Positions 54,136 to 63,923 are shown, counted from the first letter of the stretch. The stretch: DNA of 64,000 nt from Marivita sp041725935 (GCA_041725935.1 JBGRQD010000009.1:89843-153842), one strand, 5' to 3'. Numbers and translations: made by a program. Notes: generated by a model from the sequence alone, not told the origin.

Positions 54136-55455
54136 ATGTTCTCCGTCCTTGCCGACCGCACCTATCGTCACCTGTTTGCGGCGCAAGTCGTGGCTCTGCT
54201 GGGGACGGGTCTTGCGACCATCGCACTGGGCCTTCTGGCCTATGACCTATCGGGCGCACGGGCGGGTGCCGTGATGGGAACGATCTTCACGATCAAGATG
54301 GTGGCCTATGTCGGCATTGCGCCGATCGCGGGCGCCTTTGCCAATCGCTGGCCCCGACGCGCTCTGCTGGTCACGCTCGACCTGATCCGCGCCGCCGTGG
54401 CTCTGTGCCTGCCTTTTGTAACAGAGGTCTGGCAGGTCTACGTCCTGATCTTCGTGCTGCAATCCGCCTCTTCGGCCTTCACCCCGACGTTTCAGGCGAC
54501 GATCCCCGACATCTTGCCAGAGGAGGCGCGCTATACCCGGGCGTTGTCCCTGTCGCGGCTGGCCTATGATCTGGAAAACATCATCAGCCCGTTGCTCGCC
54601 GCGGTCTTGCTGACATTGGTAAGTTATCAGGTGCTCTTTGTCGGAACTGTCGTCGGGTTCCTTGGCTCGGCCTTGCTTGTCGTTTCAATCCTGCTGCCGA
54701 GCCCGCAGCCGTCCGAGCCACGCGGCATCTATGACCGAACAACGCGGGGCATGCGCATCTACCTTGCGACACCGCGCCTTCGGGGACTGCTGTCGCTGAA
54801 TATGGCCGCCGCGGCGGCAGGGGCGATGGTGCTTGTGAACACCGTGGTGCTGGTGCGTGCTGAACTGGGGCTGGGTGATCCGCAGGTGGCCATCGCCTTG
54901 GGGGCGTTTGGCGGCGGGTCGATGCTGGCTGCCCTTGTGCTGCCACGGTTGCTGGACGGCAGCTCGGATCGTCCATTGATGATCGGCGGAGCCATGGTGC
55001 TTGTAGCGAGCCTATTTGCGCTGTCGCTTGGAACGCACCTCTCCGGAACGGGATGGCTGATGCTTCTGGTCGGGTGGTGCATAATTGGGATCGGTTATTC
55101 CGTCGTGCTGACACCATCCGGAAGACTGCTCAAGCGCTCCGCCCATGCCGAGGACTGCCCCGCTGTCTATGCGGCTCAATTTGCTCTGTCGCATGCCTGC
55201 TGGCTCGTGACATATCCGCTCGCGGGCTGGCTCATGACCGTCGCAGGCGCGGCGACGGCCTTTGAAGTCCTCGCAGTGCTTGCCTCGCTTGGAACGATCT
55301 GTGGTGTCCTGTTTTGGACGCGGGACGATACCGGAACCCTCGAACATGCGCATCCGGACTTGCCGCCAGACCATCCACATCTCCATGGCAGCCGATCCCA
55401 CAGCCACCCGATCGTAATCGATGACTTTCACCCGCATTGGCCGCGCACACGATAA
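54136..55455 (+). CDS. nreB: NreB-like MFS metal efflux transporter with His-rich tail
   Basis: A 439-residue MFS protein with about twelve helices, starting MFSVLADRTYRHLF. The last 40 residues form a His-rich tail (HAHPDLPPDHPHLHGSRSHSH and more) with nine histidines. NreB of Achromobacter is a nickel exporter of the MFS class with such a tail. Together with the CsoR/RcnR-like gene it forms an nreAB-like pair. Nickel is likely, cobalt possible; this is inferred from family and tail. Confidence 0.8.
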   Translation: MFSVLADRTYRHLFAAQVVALLGTGLATIALGLLAYDLSGARAGAVMGTIFTIKMVAYVGIAPIAGAFANRWPRRALLVTLDLIRAAVALCLPFVTEVWQVYVLIFVLQSASSAFTPTFQATIPDILPEEARYTRALSLSRLAYDLENIISPLLAAVLLTLVSYQVLFVGTVVGFLGSALLVVSILLPSPQPSEPRGIYDRTTRGMRIYLATPRLRGLLSLNMAAAAAGAMVLVNTVVLVRAELGLGDPQVAIALGAFGGGSMLAALVLPRLLDGSSDRPLMIGGAMVLVASLFALSLGTHLSGTGWLMLLVGWCIIGIGYSVVLTPSGRLLKRSAHAEDCPAVYAAQFALSHACWLVTYPLAGWLMTVAGAATAFEVLAVLASLGTICGVLFWTRDDTGTLEHAHPDLPPDHPHLHGSRSHSHPIVIDDFHPHWPRTR

Positions 55456-55583
55456 CCCTGCTGAGCCGATGGCTGAGTGCAGGCAAACCTGTGTCGATAT
55501 CGAACGCTGCAACCGCCTGAACAAACGCGTCGTTCACGCCGATCTGACTTGCATTGTGAACTAGAACGCTAGAATACAAAGCA

Positions 55584-55991
55584 ATGGCATGGGTAAACAA
55601 CAGACACGGGACGAGATCGCTTCTGCGACCCTTGGGGCTATTTTTCATTGTCCTGGTGTTCCTTCTCCAACTCATTGTCGCTTCTGCCCCAGCCTCCGCA
55701 TCAGCGACAGTTGGTCATGAACACCACATCAAAATGACCGATCCAGCGAGCAAATGTCCGATGCAGGAGCAAAAAAAGGGCGCTGTCGGTCATGGCGAAG
55801 CAGAGCATGATGGCGCGCATCAAAGTTCTGCCCATTGCATGTCCTCCATGTGCTGCTTTCACGACACTTTCACTTCGCCCCAGTTGGCAAAAATTGGTGC
55901 GCTTTTGCCCGGCACACAATTGATTGATCGCGGTAAGGTCGCGCCTTCCAACGCTGATTCGACCCAAAAACGTCCTCCAAGACAAATCTGA
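55584..55991 (+). CDS. Exported Met/His/Cys-containing protein, function unknown
   Basis: A 135-residue protein with an N-terminal membrane or signal segment (LGLFFIVLVFLLQLIVASAPASASA). The mature part has HEHHIKMTD, KCPMQEQ and the cluster SAHCMSSMCCFHDTF, with several Cys, Met and His that could bind copper. It resembles small accessory proteins found next to copper genes. It is upstream of the Cus-like genes on the same strand. Metal binding is inferred from composition. Confidence 0.65.
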   Translation: MAWVNNRHGTRSLLRPLGLFFIVLVFLLQLIVASAPASASATVGHEHHIKMTDPASKCPMQEQKKGAVGHGEAEHDGAHQSSAHCMSSMCCFHDTFTSPQLAKIGALLPGTQLIDRGKVAPSNADSTQKRPPRQI

Positions 55992-56081
55992 TTGAATCCT
56001 GAACCGCGGCCGCATCGTGCGGCTGCGCGAGTGTAATTGATTGGAAACGGTTCCCGTGTCGGAACCGCGGTCGAGGCAAAA

Positions 56082-58289
56082 ATGCGTGGACGATATTCAG
56101 CCCTGAGCATTCTGGCGCTTGCCGCCGGGGTCGCTGGCGGCATCTATCTGGAAAGACTGTATCTCAATCCATCGGACATGGACGCATCGGCAGGGTCTGA
56201 CATCCTGTATTGGGTCGCCCCGATGGACCCGAATTTCAGGCAGCCCGGCCCCGGTAAGTCGCCGATGGGCATGGACCTGATCCCGGTTTATGCCGGGCAG
56301 GAGCCCTCGGGAGATCCATCGGAAGTGACGTTGTCGGCTGCCGAGATCAACGCGATCGGCGTCCGTACCGCGATTGCGCAGATGTCGGAGATTTCGCAGC
56401 GCATCGAGACGGTGGGGTTCGTTGGCTATGACGAGCACCTGACAAGCCATGTACATACACGCGTCGAGGGCTGGATTGAGGCCCTGAACGTGCGGGCGAT
56501 TGGTGATCCGGTACGCAAAGGGGATATTCTGTTCGAGATGTTCTCACCCGTTATCGGATCGTCCAGCGGCGATCTGGTGCGCGCTATAGAAGCAGGTGAT
56601 TCCCGTATTATTGAGGCTGCCCGAAACAAGCTGCGCAGCCATGGTGTGTCCGACGATCAGATTGTCCGGATCGAGGCTAGCGGCGAACTGGCCCGCAATA
56701 TCGAGGTTTCGGCCCCGCAGGACGGTGTGGTCATTTCTCTGGAAGCCGCCGATGGGATGTATCTGCAACCCGGCGTTCGTGCTGTTTCGCTGACCGACCT
56801 GAGTGCCGTGTGGCTTATCGTGGATGTCTTCGAGCGTGATATCGCCCGCATGACCGATGACATGCGCGCTGTCGCCCGGTTCGAACACCTGCATGGACGC
56901 ACCTTTGAGGGCGTTGTGGATTATATCTACCCCGAACTTGATCCAGACACGCGCACGCTGCCGGTGCGTTTGCGCTTCGACAATTCCGAAGGGTTGCTCA
57001 GGCCCAACATGTTCGGAAATGTCAGCCTGATCCCGAACCAGAAACGCATGGCGCTGACCGTCCCGACCGAGGCGATCATTCGCACAGGGGCCGCCGAACG
57101 CGTCATTCTGAAAACCGGCCAAGGCACGTTCAAGCCGCGCCTGATCACCACGGGCCTGCGCGACAATTTCGGCGAAGGGGGCCGCACAGAAGTAGTTCAG
57201 GGACTGGCCCCCGGTGAGGAGGTCGTGGCCTCGGCCCAATTCCTGATCGACAGTGAAAGCGCACTGAGCGCCGGTCTGATGCGCATGGCACCGACGGATG
57301 AGGCCCCGGCCCGGGGCACGGGCGAATTGATCGCGCTGGACAGTGAAAACCGCAGCGCCACGATTAGACATGCGGCACTAGACGCGCTGGATTGGCCTGC
57401 GATGACATCGCATTTTCCGTTGCGCGCCGATATTCCGCTAGGCCGGTTGGAACTTGGTCAACAGGTGGCGTTCCGCGCCGCGCGCGGTGCGGACGGCTTG
57501 CTCAGCCTGTTTGAGCTTGGCAGCGACGATGGCATTGCCGCGACGGGCACAGGAACTGTCATTGCCGTTACGGCGGATGGCAAACTGACGCTCTCCCACG
57601 ATCCGATCCCGGAGTTGGGGTGGCCCTCGATGCAGATGGACATGCCGGTCGCAGGGTTCGACGTGGCAGAGGTGCCGCTCGACCAGCCTGTCGAGTTTGA
57701 TTTGTCCAAAGGGGAGGATGGGCTCTTTACAATCGTCGCCGTGCGCGGCGGTTCCATGCCGGACAAGACAGACATGGCGATGCCCGAGCCAATGGACGCG
57801 GTCGCAGAAGTTGCGGCAGCGCCGATAGTTGTGTCAGGAACCATCGAGAGCGTTGATCAACAGACCCGCATGGCCACCATCGCGCACGGACCGATTGTCG
57901 AGATCGGGATGCCCGGCATGACCATGGGATTTGCCTTGGACGCGGCACTTGATCCTGCGGCCTTGATCACCGGGCAGGAGATGACCCTGACCTTCGCCCG
58001 CCCGGATGGTATGACAATGATCCTTGCTTCGGCCGAACCTATTACTCCGCCGATGGAAGTGTCGGGCTCGATCAATGCCGTCGATGCGGCCGCCGGTATA
58101 GCCAACATCACCCACGGCCCGATGATGGAAATCGGCATGCCGGGGATGACGATGGACTTCGTCATTGATCCGATGCTTGATGCCGCGACCTTGCCGGAAG
58201 GCGACGAGGTCACGCTTCTGCTCAGACGCAATCCCGATTTCTCATTGACGCTGGTTGGTGTGGCGTCCGCCCCTGAGGTGACCCAATGA
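56082..58289 (+). CDS. cusB: CusB-like RND adaptor with four C-terminal CusF-like domains
   Basis: A 735-residue membrane-fusion protein. Its order is an N-terminal anchor helix, a metal-binding entry segment (YWVAPMDPNFRQPGPGKSPM), and the barrel-sandwich and beta-barrel core up to about residue 400. Four CusF-like repeats follow, near 412-480, 487-556, 582-653 and 657-729. Each repeat has a histidine and then a W/M-P-x-M motif (WPAMTSH, WPSMQMD, MPGMTMG, MPGMTMD). The ATG at 56082 is preceded by GAGGCAAAA; an upstream TTG at 56037 is unlikely. It overlaps cusA by four bases. Confidence 0.9.
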   Translation: MRGRYSALSILALAAGVAGGIYLERLYLNPSDMDASAGSDILYWVAPMDPNFRQPGPGKSPMGMDLIPVYAGQEPSGDPSEVTLSAAEINAIGVRTAIAQMSEISQRIETVGFVGYDEHLTSHVHTRVEGWIEALNVRAIGDPVRKGDILFEMFSPVIGSSSGDLVRAIEAGDSRIIEAARNKLRSHGVSDDQIVRIEASGELARNIEVSAPQDGVVISLEAADGMYLQPGVRAVSLTDLSAVWLIVDVFERDIARMTDDMRAVARFEHLHGRTFEGVVDYIYPELDPDTRTLPVRLRFDNSEGLLRPNMFGNVSLIPNQKRMALTVPTEAIIRTGAAERVILKTGQGTFKPRLITTGLRDNFGEGGRTEVVQGLAPGEEVVASAQFLIDSESALSAGLMRMAPTDEAPARGTGELIALDSENRSATIRHAALDALDWPAMTSHFPLRADIPLGRLELGQQVAFRAARGADGLLSLFELGSDDGIAATGTGTVIAVTADGKLTLSHDPIPELGWPSMQMDMPVAGFDVAEVPLDQPVEFDLSKGEDGLFTIVAVRGGSMPDKTDMAMPEPMDAVAEVAAAPIVVSGTIESVDQQTRMATIAHGPIVEIGMPGMTMGFALDAALDPAALITGQEMTLTFARPDGMTMILASAEPITPPMEVSGSINAVDAAAGIANITHGPMMEIGMPGMTMDFVIDPMLDAATLPEGDEVTLLLRRNPDFSLTLVGVASAPEVTQ

Positions 58290-61200
58290 TCCCGGCTATC
58301 ATTCGCGCCTCTATCGCGAACCGGGTGATCATTCTGGCGCTTGCGGTGATGATGGCCATCGCAGGGGTCTGGGCTATCCGCGAAACCCCCGTAGACGCCA
58401 TTCCGGACCTTTCCGATGTGCAGGTGATCGTCAAGACACCCTATCCCGGACAAGCGCCGCAAGTTGTCGAGGACCAGATCACCTATCCGATTGCCACCGC
58501 CATGCTGGCTGTGCCGGGGGCCAGCGACGTGCGCGGGTTTTCGTTTTTCGGCGACAGCTATGTCTATGTCGTCTTCGAGGACGGGACCGATCTTTACTGG
58601 GCGCGCACGCGCGTACTGGAATACCTTGGCCAGATCGCCGCCGATCTGCCGGAAGGTGTCTCCCCCCAGCTTGGGCCGGATGCGACGGGCGTGGGCTGGA
58701 TCTACCAATATGCGCTGATCGACCGCACCGGGGGTCATGATCTGGCGCAGTTGCGTACGCTTCAGGATTGGTTCCTGAAGTACGAGCTGCAGACCGTCGA
58801 TGGCGTGTCCGAGGTGGCCACGATCGGTGGCATGGTCAAGCAGTATCAGGTTGTTGTCGATCCCAACAAACTGCGCGCCTATGACGTGACGCTGGCCCAG
58901 ATCCGGGGCGCTATTCAGGGTGCCAACCGCGAGACCGGCGGCAGCGTGATCGAGATGGGCGAGGCGGAATTTATGGTCCGCTCCACAGGTTATGTTGATG
59001 AACTGGCCGATCTGGCCAAGGCCCCGTTGATGGTCAACGACCGGGGTGCTGCGATCACCCTGGCCGATGTCGCCGACATTCGTCTTGGCCCTGAAATGCG
59101 CCGTGGTGTGGGCGAGTTGAACGGCGAGGGCGATGCCGTGGGGGGCGTCGTGATCCTGCGCTCGGGCGGGAATGCGCTGGCCACGATCAAGGCCGTGGAG
59201 AGCCGCATCGAAGAGCTGCGCTCCAGCTTGCCAGCCGGGGTCGAGATCGTCACCACCTACAACCGGGCAGGCGTGATTGAGCGCGCCATTGAGAACCTGC
59301 AAAAGAAACTGACCGAGGAATTCATCGTCGTCATTCTGGTCTGTGCAGCCTTTCTGTTGCACATCCGGTCGTCGCTGGTGATCCTGCTGTCGCTACCGCT
59401 GGGCATCTTTGCGGCCTTCATCATCATGAAGCTGCAAGGCGTGAACGCCAACATCATGTCGCTGGGCGGTATCGCCATTGCCATCGGCGCCATGGTGGAC
59501 GCCGCGATTGTGATGATCGAGGCGATGCACCGACGGATCGAAAAGGAGAAACTGACGAACGAGAACCGCTGGCGCATCGTCAGTGAATGCGCATCAGAGG
59601 TGGGGCCGGCGCTGTTTTATTCGCTGGCGATCATCACGGTCAGCTTCCTGCCGGTGTTTGTGCTGGAAAGTCAGGAAGGACGGCTTTTCAAACCGCTCGC
59701 TTTCACGAAGACCTACGCAATGGCCGCCGCTGCGATCTTGTCGATCACCCTGGTGCCAGTGTTGATGGGGTATTTCGTGCGTGGTCGCATTCTGCCTGAA
59801 CACAAGAACCCGTTGAACCGGTTGGTGATCTGGCTTTATCGCCCGTTCCTGGACGCCGCTGTGGCATGGCCATGGGCCACGACCTTGCTCGCCGGAGCGT
59901 TGGTTGCCTCGATGTGGTGGCCGCTTCAACGGATCGGGACTGAATTCATGCCCGAACTCAACGAGGGCGATTTCCTTTACATGCCGTCGCTCTATCCCGG
60001 TGTATCCATCGGCAAGGCGCGCGAGGTCCTGCAACAAAGCGACCGTCTGATCGCCACCGTGCCTGAGGTTCTGACCGTGCATGGCAAGTTGGGCCGCGCG
60101 GACACCGCCACCGATCCCGCGCCGCTGACGATGATCGAAACCACCATTCAACTCAGGCCCGAGTCCGAGTGGCGCCCCGGCATGACGATGGAGATGATCC
60201 GTAACGAGCTGGACCGCGTGGTGCAGATCCCCGGTGTCACCAACGTCTGGATCCAACCGATCAAGAACCGGATCGACATGCTGGCCACAGGAATCAAGAC
60301 CCCGGTGGGCGTCAAGATATCCGGCGCGGACCTGAGTGTGATCGAACAGATCGGGATCGAGGTGGAGCGCGTTGTGGGGGGCATTGAGGGCACCGCCTCT
60401 GCCTATGCCGAGCGCCCCATCGGTGGGCGGTTCATCGAGATCAACGCCGATCGCGATGCCGCGGCCCGCTACATGATGTCCGTGCGCGACATTCAGGATG
60501 TCGTGCAGACCGCGATTGGCGGCATGCAGGTCTCGGAGTCGGTCGAGGGGTTGGAGCGGTTCCCCATCAATCTGCGCTATCCGCAGGAATGGCGCAACAG
60601 CCCCGAACGGCTCCGCGATCTGCCGGTTGTGACGCCCTCGGGCGCGCATATCCCGCTGGGGTCTTTGGCCGAGATAAAAGTCGTTGATGGGCCCGGGATG
60701 ATCCGCTCCGAGAACGCTCGCCGGACCGGTTTCGTCTTCATCGATATAGCCGGGCGGGATCTGGGGGGATATGTGCAAGAAGCGCGTCAGGTTGTGGCCG
60801 ATCAGGTCACCCTGCCAACCGGGTATTCGATCACTTGGTCTGGCCAGTACGAATACATCGAACGCATGCAGGAGCGGCTCAAGCTGGTGGCTCCGGCGAC
60901 CTTGTTGATCATCACCTTGATGCTGTTCATGGCTTTCAATCGGGTGATCGAGGTGGGGATTATCCTTGCGGCCTTGCCTGTCGCGCTCGCGGGCGGCGTA
61001 TGGTTTCTGTGGTATCTCAGCTTTGATATCTCGGTCGCGGTGCTGGTGGGCTTTATCGCGCTTGCGGGGGTGGCGGTTGAAACCGCCATCGTGATGCTCC
61101 TCTATCTCAATCTTGCATGGGAAAAGCGCAAGAAAGAGGCCGCGGCCGAGCTGCGCGAAATGACCGCGCTTGATGTGGAAGAAGTGGTTTTCGAAGGCGC

Positions 61201-61465
61201 GCTTTTGCGCGTCCGCCCAAAGGTCATGACCGTTGCCACCATCTTCGCAGCTCTCATTCCAATCATGTATGGCAGCGGCACAGGGTCCGAGATCATGCAG
61301 CGGATCGCGGCCCCGATGATCGGCGGGATGGCGACAGCGACCCTTCTGACGCTTTTTGTCATTCCCTCGATTTTCGTAATCTGGAAAAGGCTGGCCCTGA
61401 AAAGGGTTAACCGCGAATTGCTGCACCCAATCCAAGACCCGGCAGCATCTGTACCGGCAGAATGA
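58286..61465 (+). CDS. cusA: CusA-like heavy-metal RND efflux pump
   Basis: A 1059-residue HME-RND pump. It has the PVDAIPDLSDVQVIVKTPYPGQAP signature region and the helix-4 motif GGIAIAIGAMVDAAIVMIEA with the conserved acidic residue. Large periplasmic loops contain several methionines, for example PIKNRIDMLATGIKTPVGVK. The family exports Cu(I) and Ag(I) in a proton-driven trimer. It starts within the stop of cusB. No outer-membrane factor gene is in the cluster. Confidence 0.93.
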   Translation: MIPAIIRASIANRVIILALAVMMAIAGVWAIRETPVDAIPDLSDVQVIVKTPYPGQAPQVVEDQITYPIATAMLAVPGASDVRGFSFFGDSYVYVVFEDGTDLYWARTRVLEYLGQIAADLPEGVSPQLGPDATGVGWIYQYALIDRTGGHDLAQLRTLQDWFLKYELQTVDGVSEVATIGGMVKQYQVVVDPNKLRAYDVTLAQIRGAIQGANRETGGSVIEMGEAEFMVRSTGYVDELADLAKAPLMVNDRGAAITLADVADIRLGPEMRRGVGELNGEGDAVGGVVILRSGGNALATIKAVESRIEELRSSLPAGVEIVTTYNRAGVIERAIENLQKKLTEEFIVVILVCAAFLLHIRSSLVILLSLPLGIFAAFIIMKLQGVNANIMSLGGIAIAIGAMVDAAIVMIEAMHRRIEKEKLTNENRWRIVSECASEVGPALFYSLAIITVSFLPVFVLESQEGRLFKPLAFTKTYAMAAAAILSITLVPVLMGYFVRGRILPEHKNPLNRLVIWLYRPFLDAAVAWPWATTLLAGALVASMWWPLQRIGTEFMPELNEGDFLYMPSLYPGVSIGKAREVLQQSDRLIATVPEVLTVHGKLGRADTATDPAPLTMIETTIQLRPESEWRPGMTMEMIRNELDRVVQIPGVTNVWIQPIKNRIDMLATGIKTPVGVKISGADLSVIEQIGIEVERVVGGIEGTASAYAERPIGGRFIEINADRDAAARYMMSVRDIQDVVQTAIGGMQVSESVEGLERFPINLRYPQEWRNSPERLRDLPVVTPSGAHIPLGSLAEIKVVDGPGMIRSENARRTGFVFIDIAGRDLGGYVQEARQVVADQVTLPTGYSITWSGQYEYIERMQERLKLVAPATLLIITLMLFMAFNRVIEVGIILAALPVALAGGVWFLWYLSFDISVAVLVGFIALAGVAVETAIVMLLYLNLAWEKRKKEAAAELREMTALDVEEVVFEGALLRVRPKVMTVATIFAALIPIMYGSGTGSEIMQRIAAPMIGGMATATLLTLFVIPSIFVIWKRLALKRVNRELLHPIQDPAASVPAE

Positions 61466-61500
61466 GACCTGCCAATAACACCCACCTGAAAGGACGACCC

Positions 61501-61845
61501 ATGAAAACACTCTCTCTTGCCCTCTCTGCTCTGGTTCTCACGACGCCCTTGGCCTTTGCACAAATGAACCACTCAACCATGGACCATTCGAACATGCCGA
61601 TGAGTGACGAAATGATGGAAGGTGCCGTGCATACAAAGGCCGTGGTGAATTCGATCGGCGACGGCACGGCCAATGTCAGCCACGATCCCATTCCCGAGAT
61701 TGGCTGGCCTGCCATGACAATGGATTTGGCGGTGTTGCCCGACGCGCAGATGATGGGCGATATCGCAGCCGGAGCATCTGTTACTCTGATGCTGATGAAA
61801 GGTGACGACGGCATGTATGCCATTGGCGCAATAATGCCCGAATAA
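61501..61845 (+). CDS. cusF: CusF-like periplasmic copper-binding protein
   Basis: A 114-residue protein with a signal peptide (MKTLSLALSALVLTTPLAFA). A Met/His-rich linker (MNHSTMDHSNMPMSDEMM) leads into the CusF barrel with IGWPAMTMDL, whose Trp and two Met plus a His bind Cu(I). It starts 35 bases after cusA. It resembles the four repeats on CusB and would feed copper to the adaptor. An earlier in-frame start at 61462 overlaps cusA and lacks a signal peptide fit. Confidence 0.88.
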   Translation: MKTLSLALSALVLTTPLAFAQMNHSTMDHSNMPMSDEMMEGAVHTKAVVNSIGDGTANVSHDPIPEIGWPAMTMDLAVLPDAQMMGDIAAGASVTLMLMKGDDGMYAIGAIMPE

Positions 61846-61855
61846 TAAGCTATCG

Positions 61856-61890
61856 GCTGGCCGGAGATCTTGTTTCCGGTCAGCGCTTTT
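61856..61890 (+). terminator. Hairpin between cusF and copC
   Basis: GCTGGCCGGA pairs with TCCGGTCAGC (one wobble pair) across a nine-base loop and is followed by GCTTTT. It could terminate most transcripts after cusF and set a lower level for copC and downstream genes. Confidence 0.6.
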
Positions 61891-61913
61891 CGAACCTAGC
61901 TCAGGAGCAAAAT

Positions 61914-62273
61914 ATGAAACCTGTCGTATACTTTGCTGCGATCGTCGCACTTTCGTTGGCGATCGCACCACCAAGCGCAAATGCGCATTCCAAGAAAGAG
62001 TCGACAGAGCCTCCGGACGGCGCTGTTCTGGAGACGTCTCCGCTAGCAATCTCCATGCGCTTCGACATGCCGATGCGAGTCACGCTGATCTCTCTCACCG
62101 ATCAGGATGGGGCTGCGCATAATGTGCTGCGCAGCGACAATATGCAGCCCGTCACTGAATTCAGCGCCGAGCCGCCCGTGCTGCCAGAAGGTCTGTATAA
62201 AGTCGAGTGGCGGGGGCTGGCAACCGATGGTCATCCCATGCAAGGAACGTTCAGTTTTGAAGTCTCGGACTAA
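61914..62273 (+). CDS. copC: CopC-like periplasmic copper protein
   Basis: A 119-residue protein with a signal peptide ending ANAHS; the mature N-terminus would start at or near the His that is a copper ligand in CopC. The beta-barrel contains PPDGAVLETSPLAISMRFD and VEWRGLATDGHPMQGTFSFE with the second copper histidine. It is followed by copD after 6 bases, the common copCD order. Copper binding is inferred from family. Confidence 0.88.
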   Translation: MKPVVYFAAIVALSLAIAPPSANAHSKKESTEPPDGAVLETSPLAISMRFDMPMRVTLISLTDQDGAAHNVLRSDNMQPVTEFSAEPPVLPEGLYKVEWRGLATDGHPMQGTFSFEVSD

Positions 62274-62279
62274 GACCCG

Positions 62280-63221
62280 ATGCTGAGCGCGCTCGCTTCA
62301 GCTGATCTGGTCACGTGGCTGTCCATTTGCGTCAAAGCGCTTGCCTACGCCACGGCATTGATCGCGATGGGGAGCATCTTGGCTATTCTAACGCTCCGCC
62401 GTCTTCCCGCGCCCGAGGTGCAAGCGCTACGTCTTTTGGCGGTCTTCTGCGCCATTGCGGCGGCTCTTTTTTCGCTTTTGCGAATTCCGTTGCGGGCCAG
62501 TTTTCTGATGGGCGGCACATGGCAGGGCGCAACCGAACCGATGATGGTGAAGATGGTTTGGGATAGTCCTTTGGGCGCCAGTATCGCGGCGAGGCTTTTC
62601 GGATTGGCGCTGATCTGTGCGATCCTGCTGCCAACGCGTTTTGGAAGACCTCTCGCAACCGTTGGCGTCATCCTCGTCGCAGCCTCCTTCGTGTTGCGCG
62701 GTCATGCCTTGGAGGAACCCCGCCTCGTGCTGGCCACCCTCATCACGCTTCATATCCTGGGCCTTGCGTTCTGGATCGGAGCTTTCGCGCCGCTGTACCG
62801 CCTGTCGGCTGAGCCCATAAGCCCCGTCGCCGGGCAGATCAGCCATGATTTCGGCCGTCTTGCACTGTGGGTCGTGAGCGGGTTGACCCTGGCGGGCGGA
62901 GCAACGCTTTGGCTGCTGACTGGCAACTTGCTGGGTGTATTCTTCACGCCCTATGGACAGGTTATTGCAGTCAAGCTAGCCGTTTTTCTCGGCATCATCG
63001 GATTGGCCGCATGGAACAAGTTGCGCCTGACGCCCGTATTGCTGCGCCAAGAACCGGGTGCCGGAAGGAACTTGCGTCAGAGCATTCGTGCTGAAGCCCT
63101 TCTCGTCGCGTTGGTCCTCCTGACCACGGCCGTCTTGACCACTGTCAGCGCGCCCGAACCGCAAAATGAGATCGGGAGCGCGTCAGTCAGTAAAATGATC
63201 TCGTTTCTGGGAATGGTTTGA
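62280..63221 (+). CDS. copD: CopD-like copper membrane protein
   Basis: A 313-residue protein with about eight membrane helices. Typical elements are VLRGHALEEPRLVLATLITLHILG and FWIGAFAPLYRLS, with the histidines and Trp of the CopD family. It moves copper across the inner membrane or works with CopC. It starts 6 bases after copC and ends 39 bases before the DUF411 gene. Confidence 0.85.
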   Translation: MLSALASADLVTWLSICVKALAYATALIAMGSILAILTLRRLPAPEVQALRLLAVFCAIAAALFSLLRIPLRASFLMGGTWQGATEPMMVKMVWDSPLGASIAARLFGLALICAILLPTRFGRPLATVGVILVAASFVLRGHALEEPRLVLATLITLHILGLAFWIGAFAPLYRLSAEPISPVAGQISHDFGRLALWVVSGLTLAGGATLWLLTGNLLGVFFTPYGQVIAVKLAVFLGIIGLAAWNKLRLTPVLLRQEPGAGRNLRQSIRAEALLVALVLLTTAVLTTVSAPEPQNEIGSASVSKMISFLGMV

Positions 63222-63260
63222 GCCATGCGGCAAAGAATTGACAACCAAGGGAGAAACCCG

Positions 63261-63710
63261 ATGAACCGTAGAAACTTCCTTTTTAGCGCCGCTGGCACAG
63301 TGCTTGCCGCAGGTCCGGCTTTTGCTGCGACGTCACGCATGCGGGTGCTCAAGTCACCGACTTGCGGGTGCTGCGCGGCATGGATCGCCCACGTGGAAGC
63401 CGCGGATATTGACGTCGATGCGCAAGATGTCACGCAAGACGCACTGTGGGCCGCCAAGAACGTGGCGGGGATCACGCCCAAACTCAGTTCATGTCACACA
63501 GGTTTCGTCGAGGGATACGTCATCGAAGGCCATGTTCCAGCGACCGATATCCAGCGCCTTTTGGTCGAACGTCCTGACGCTCTCGGGTTGACCGTTCCCG
63601 GAATGCCGATTGGCTCGCCCGGCATGGAAATGGGAAGCCAACGCGATGCTTTTGACACGCTTCTTGTTTTCCAGAATGGAGAGACCGATGTGTTCGCGCG
63701 TCATTCATAG
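63261..63710 (+). CDS. DUF411 family metal-binding protein
   Basis: A 149-residue protein. The start at 63261 gives MNRRNFLFSAAG, a Tat-like twin-arginine signal ending AFAAT. The mature part has SPTCGCCAAWIAHVE, the DUF411 CxCC motif, and SSCHTGFVEGYVIEGHVPA. It is common in copper clusters and is believed to bind metal in the periplasm. An earlier start at 63225 would put 12 residues before the twin arginine. Confidence 0.85.
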   Translation: MNRRNFLFSAAGTVLAAGPAFAATSRMRVLKSPTCGCCAAWIAHVEAADIDVDAQDVTQDALWAAKNVAGITPKLSSCHTGFVEGYVIEGHVPATDIQRLLVERPDALGLTVPGMPIGSPGMEMGSQRDAFDTLLVFQNGETDVFARHS

Positions 63711-63923
63711 TTCGAAGCTGGTATGATGAACAGACATAGGTTCTGGAGCAGGACCACTACCAGTGGCGATCATCAATGCTCACTGAATTCCCGCGATGCC
63801 GCCAAAATGACCCTGCGCACGGGCCCAACGAATCCATGCGCTGTCCCACGTTCTGCGAGTCGCGGCTGTTCCACCAAAGGCGGTAAGCCTGCACGCACAA
63901 CTGGATAACATTTCCCATTGAGT
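63711..63923. other. Region between DUF411 gene and IS66-family end
   Basis: About 210 bases without a gene I can support. Short frames on both strands are present but none has a recognisable domain. The boundary with IS66-type sequence lies near 63924. Confidence 0.5.
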
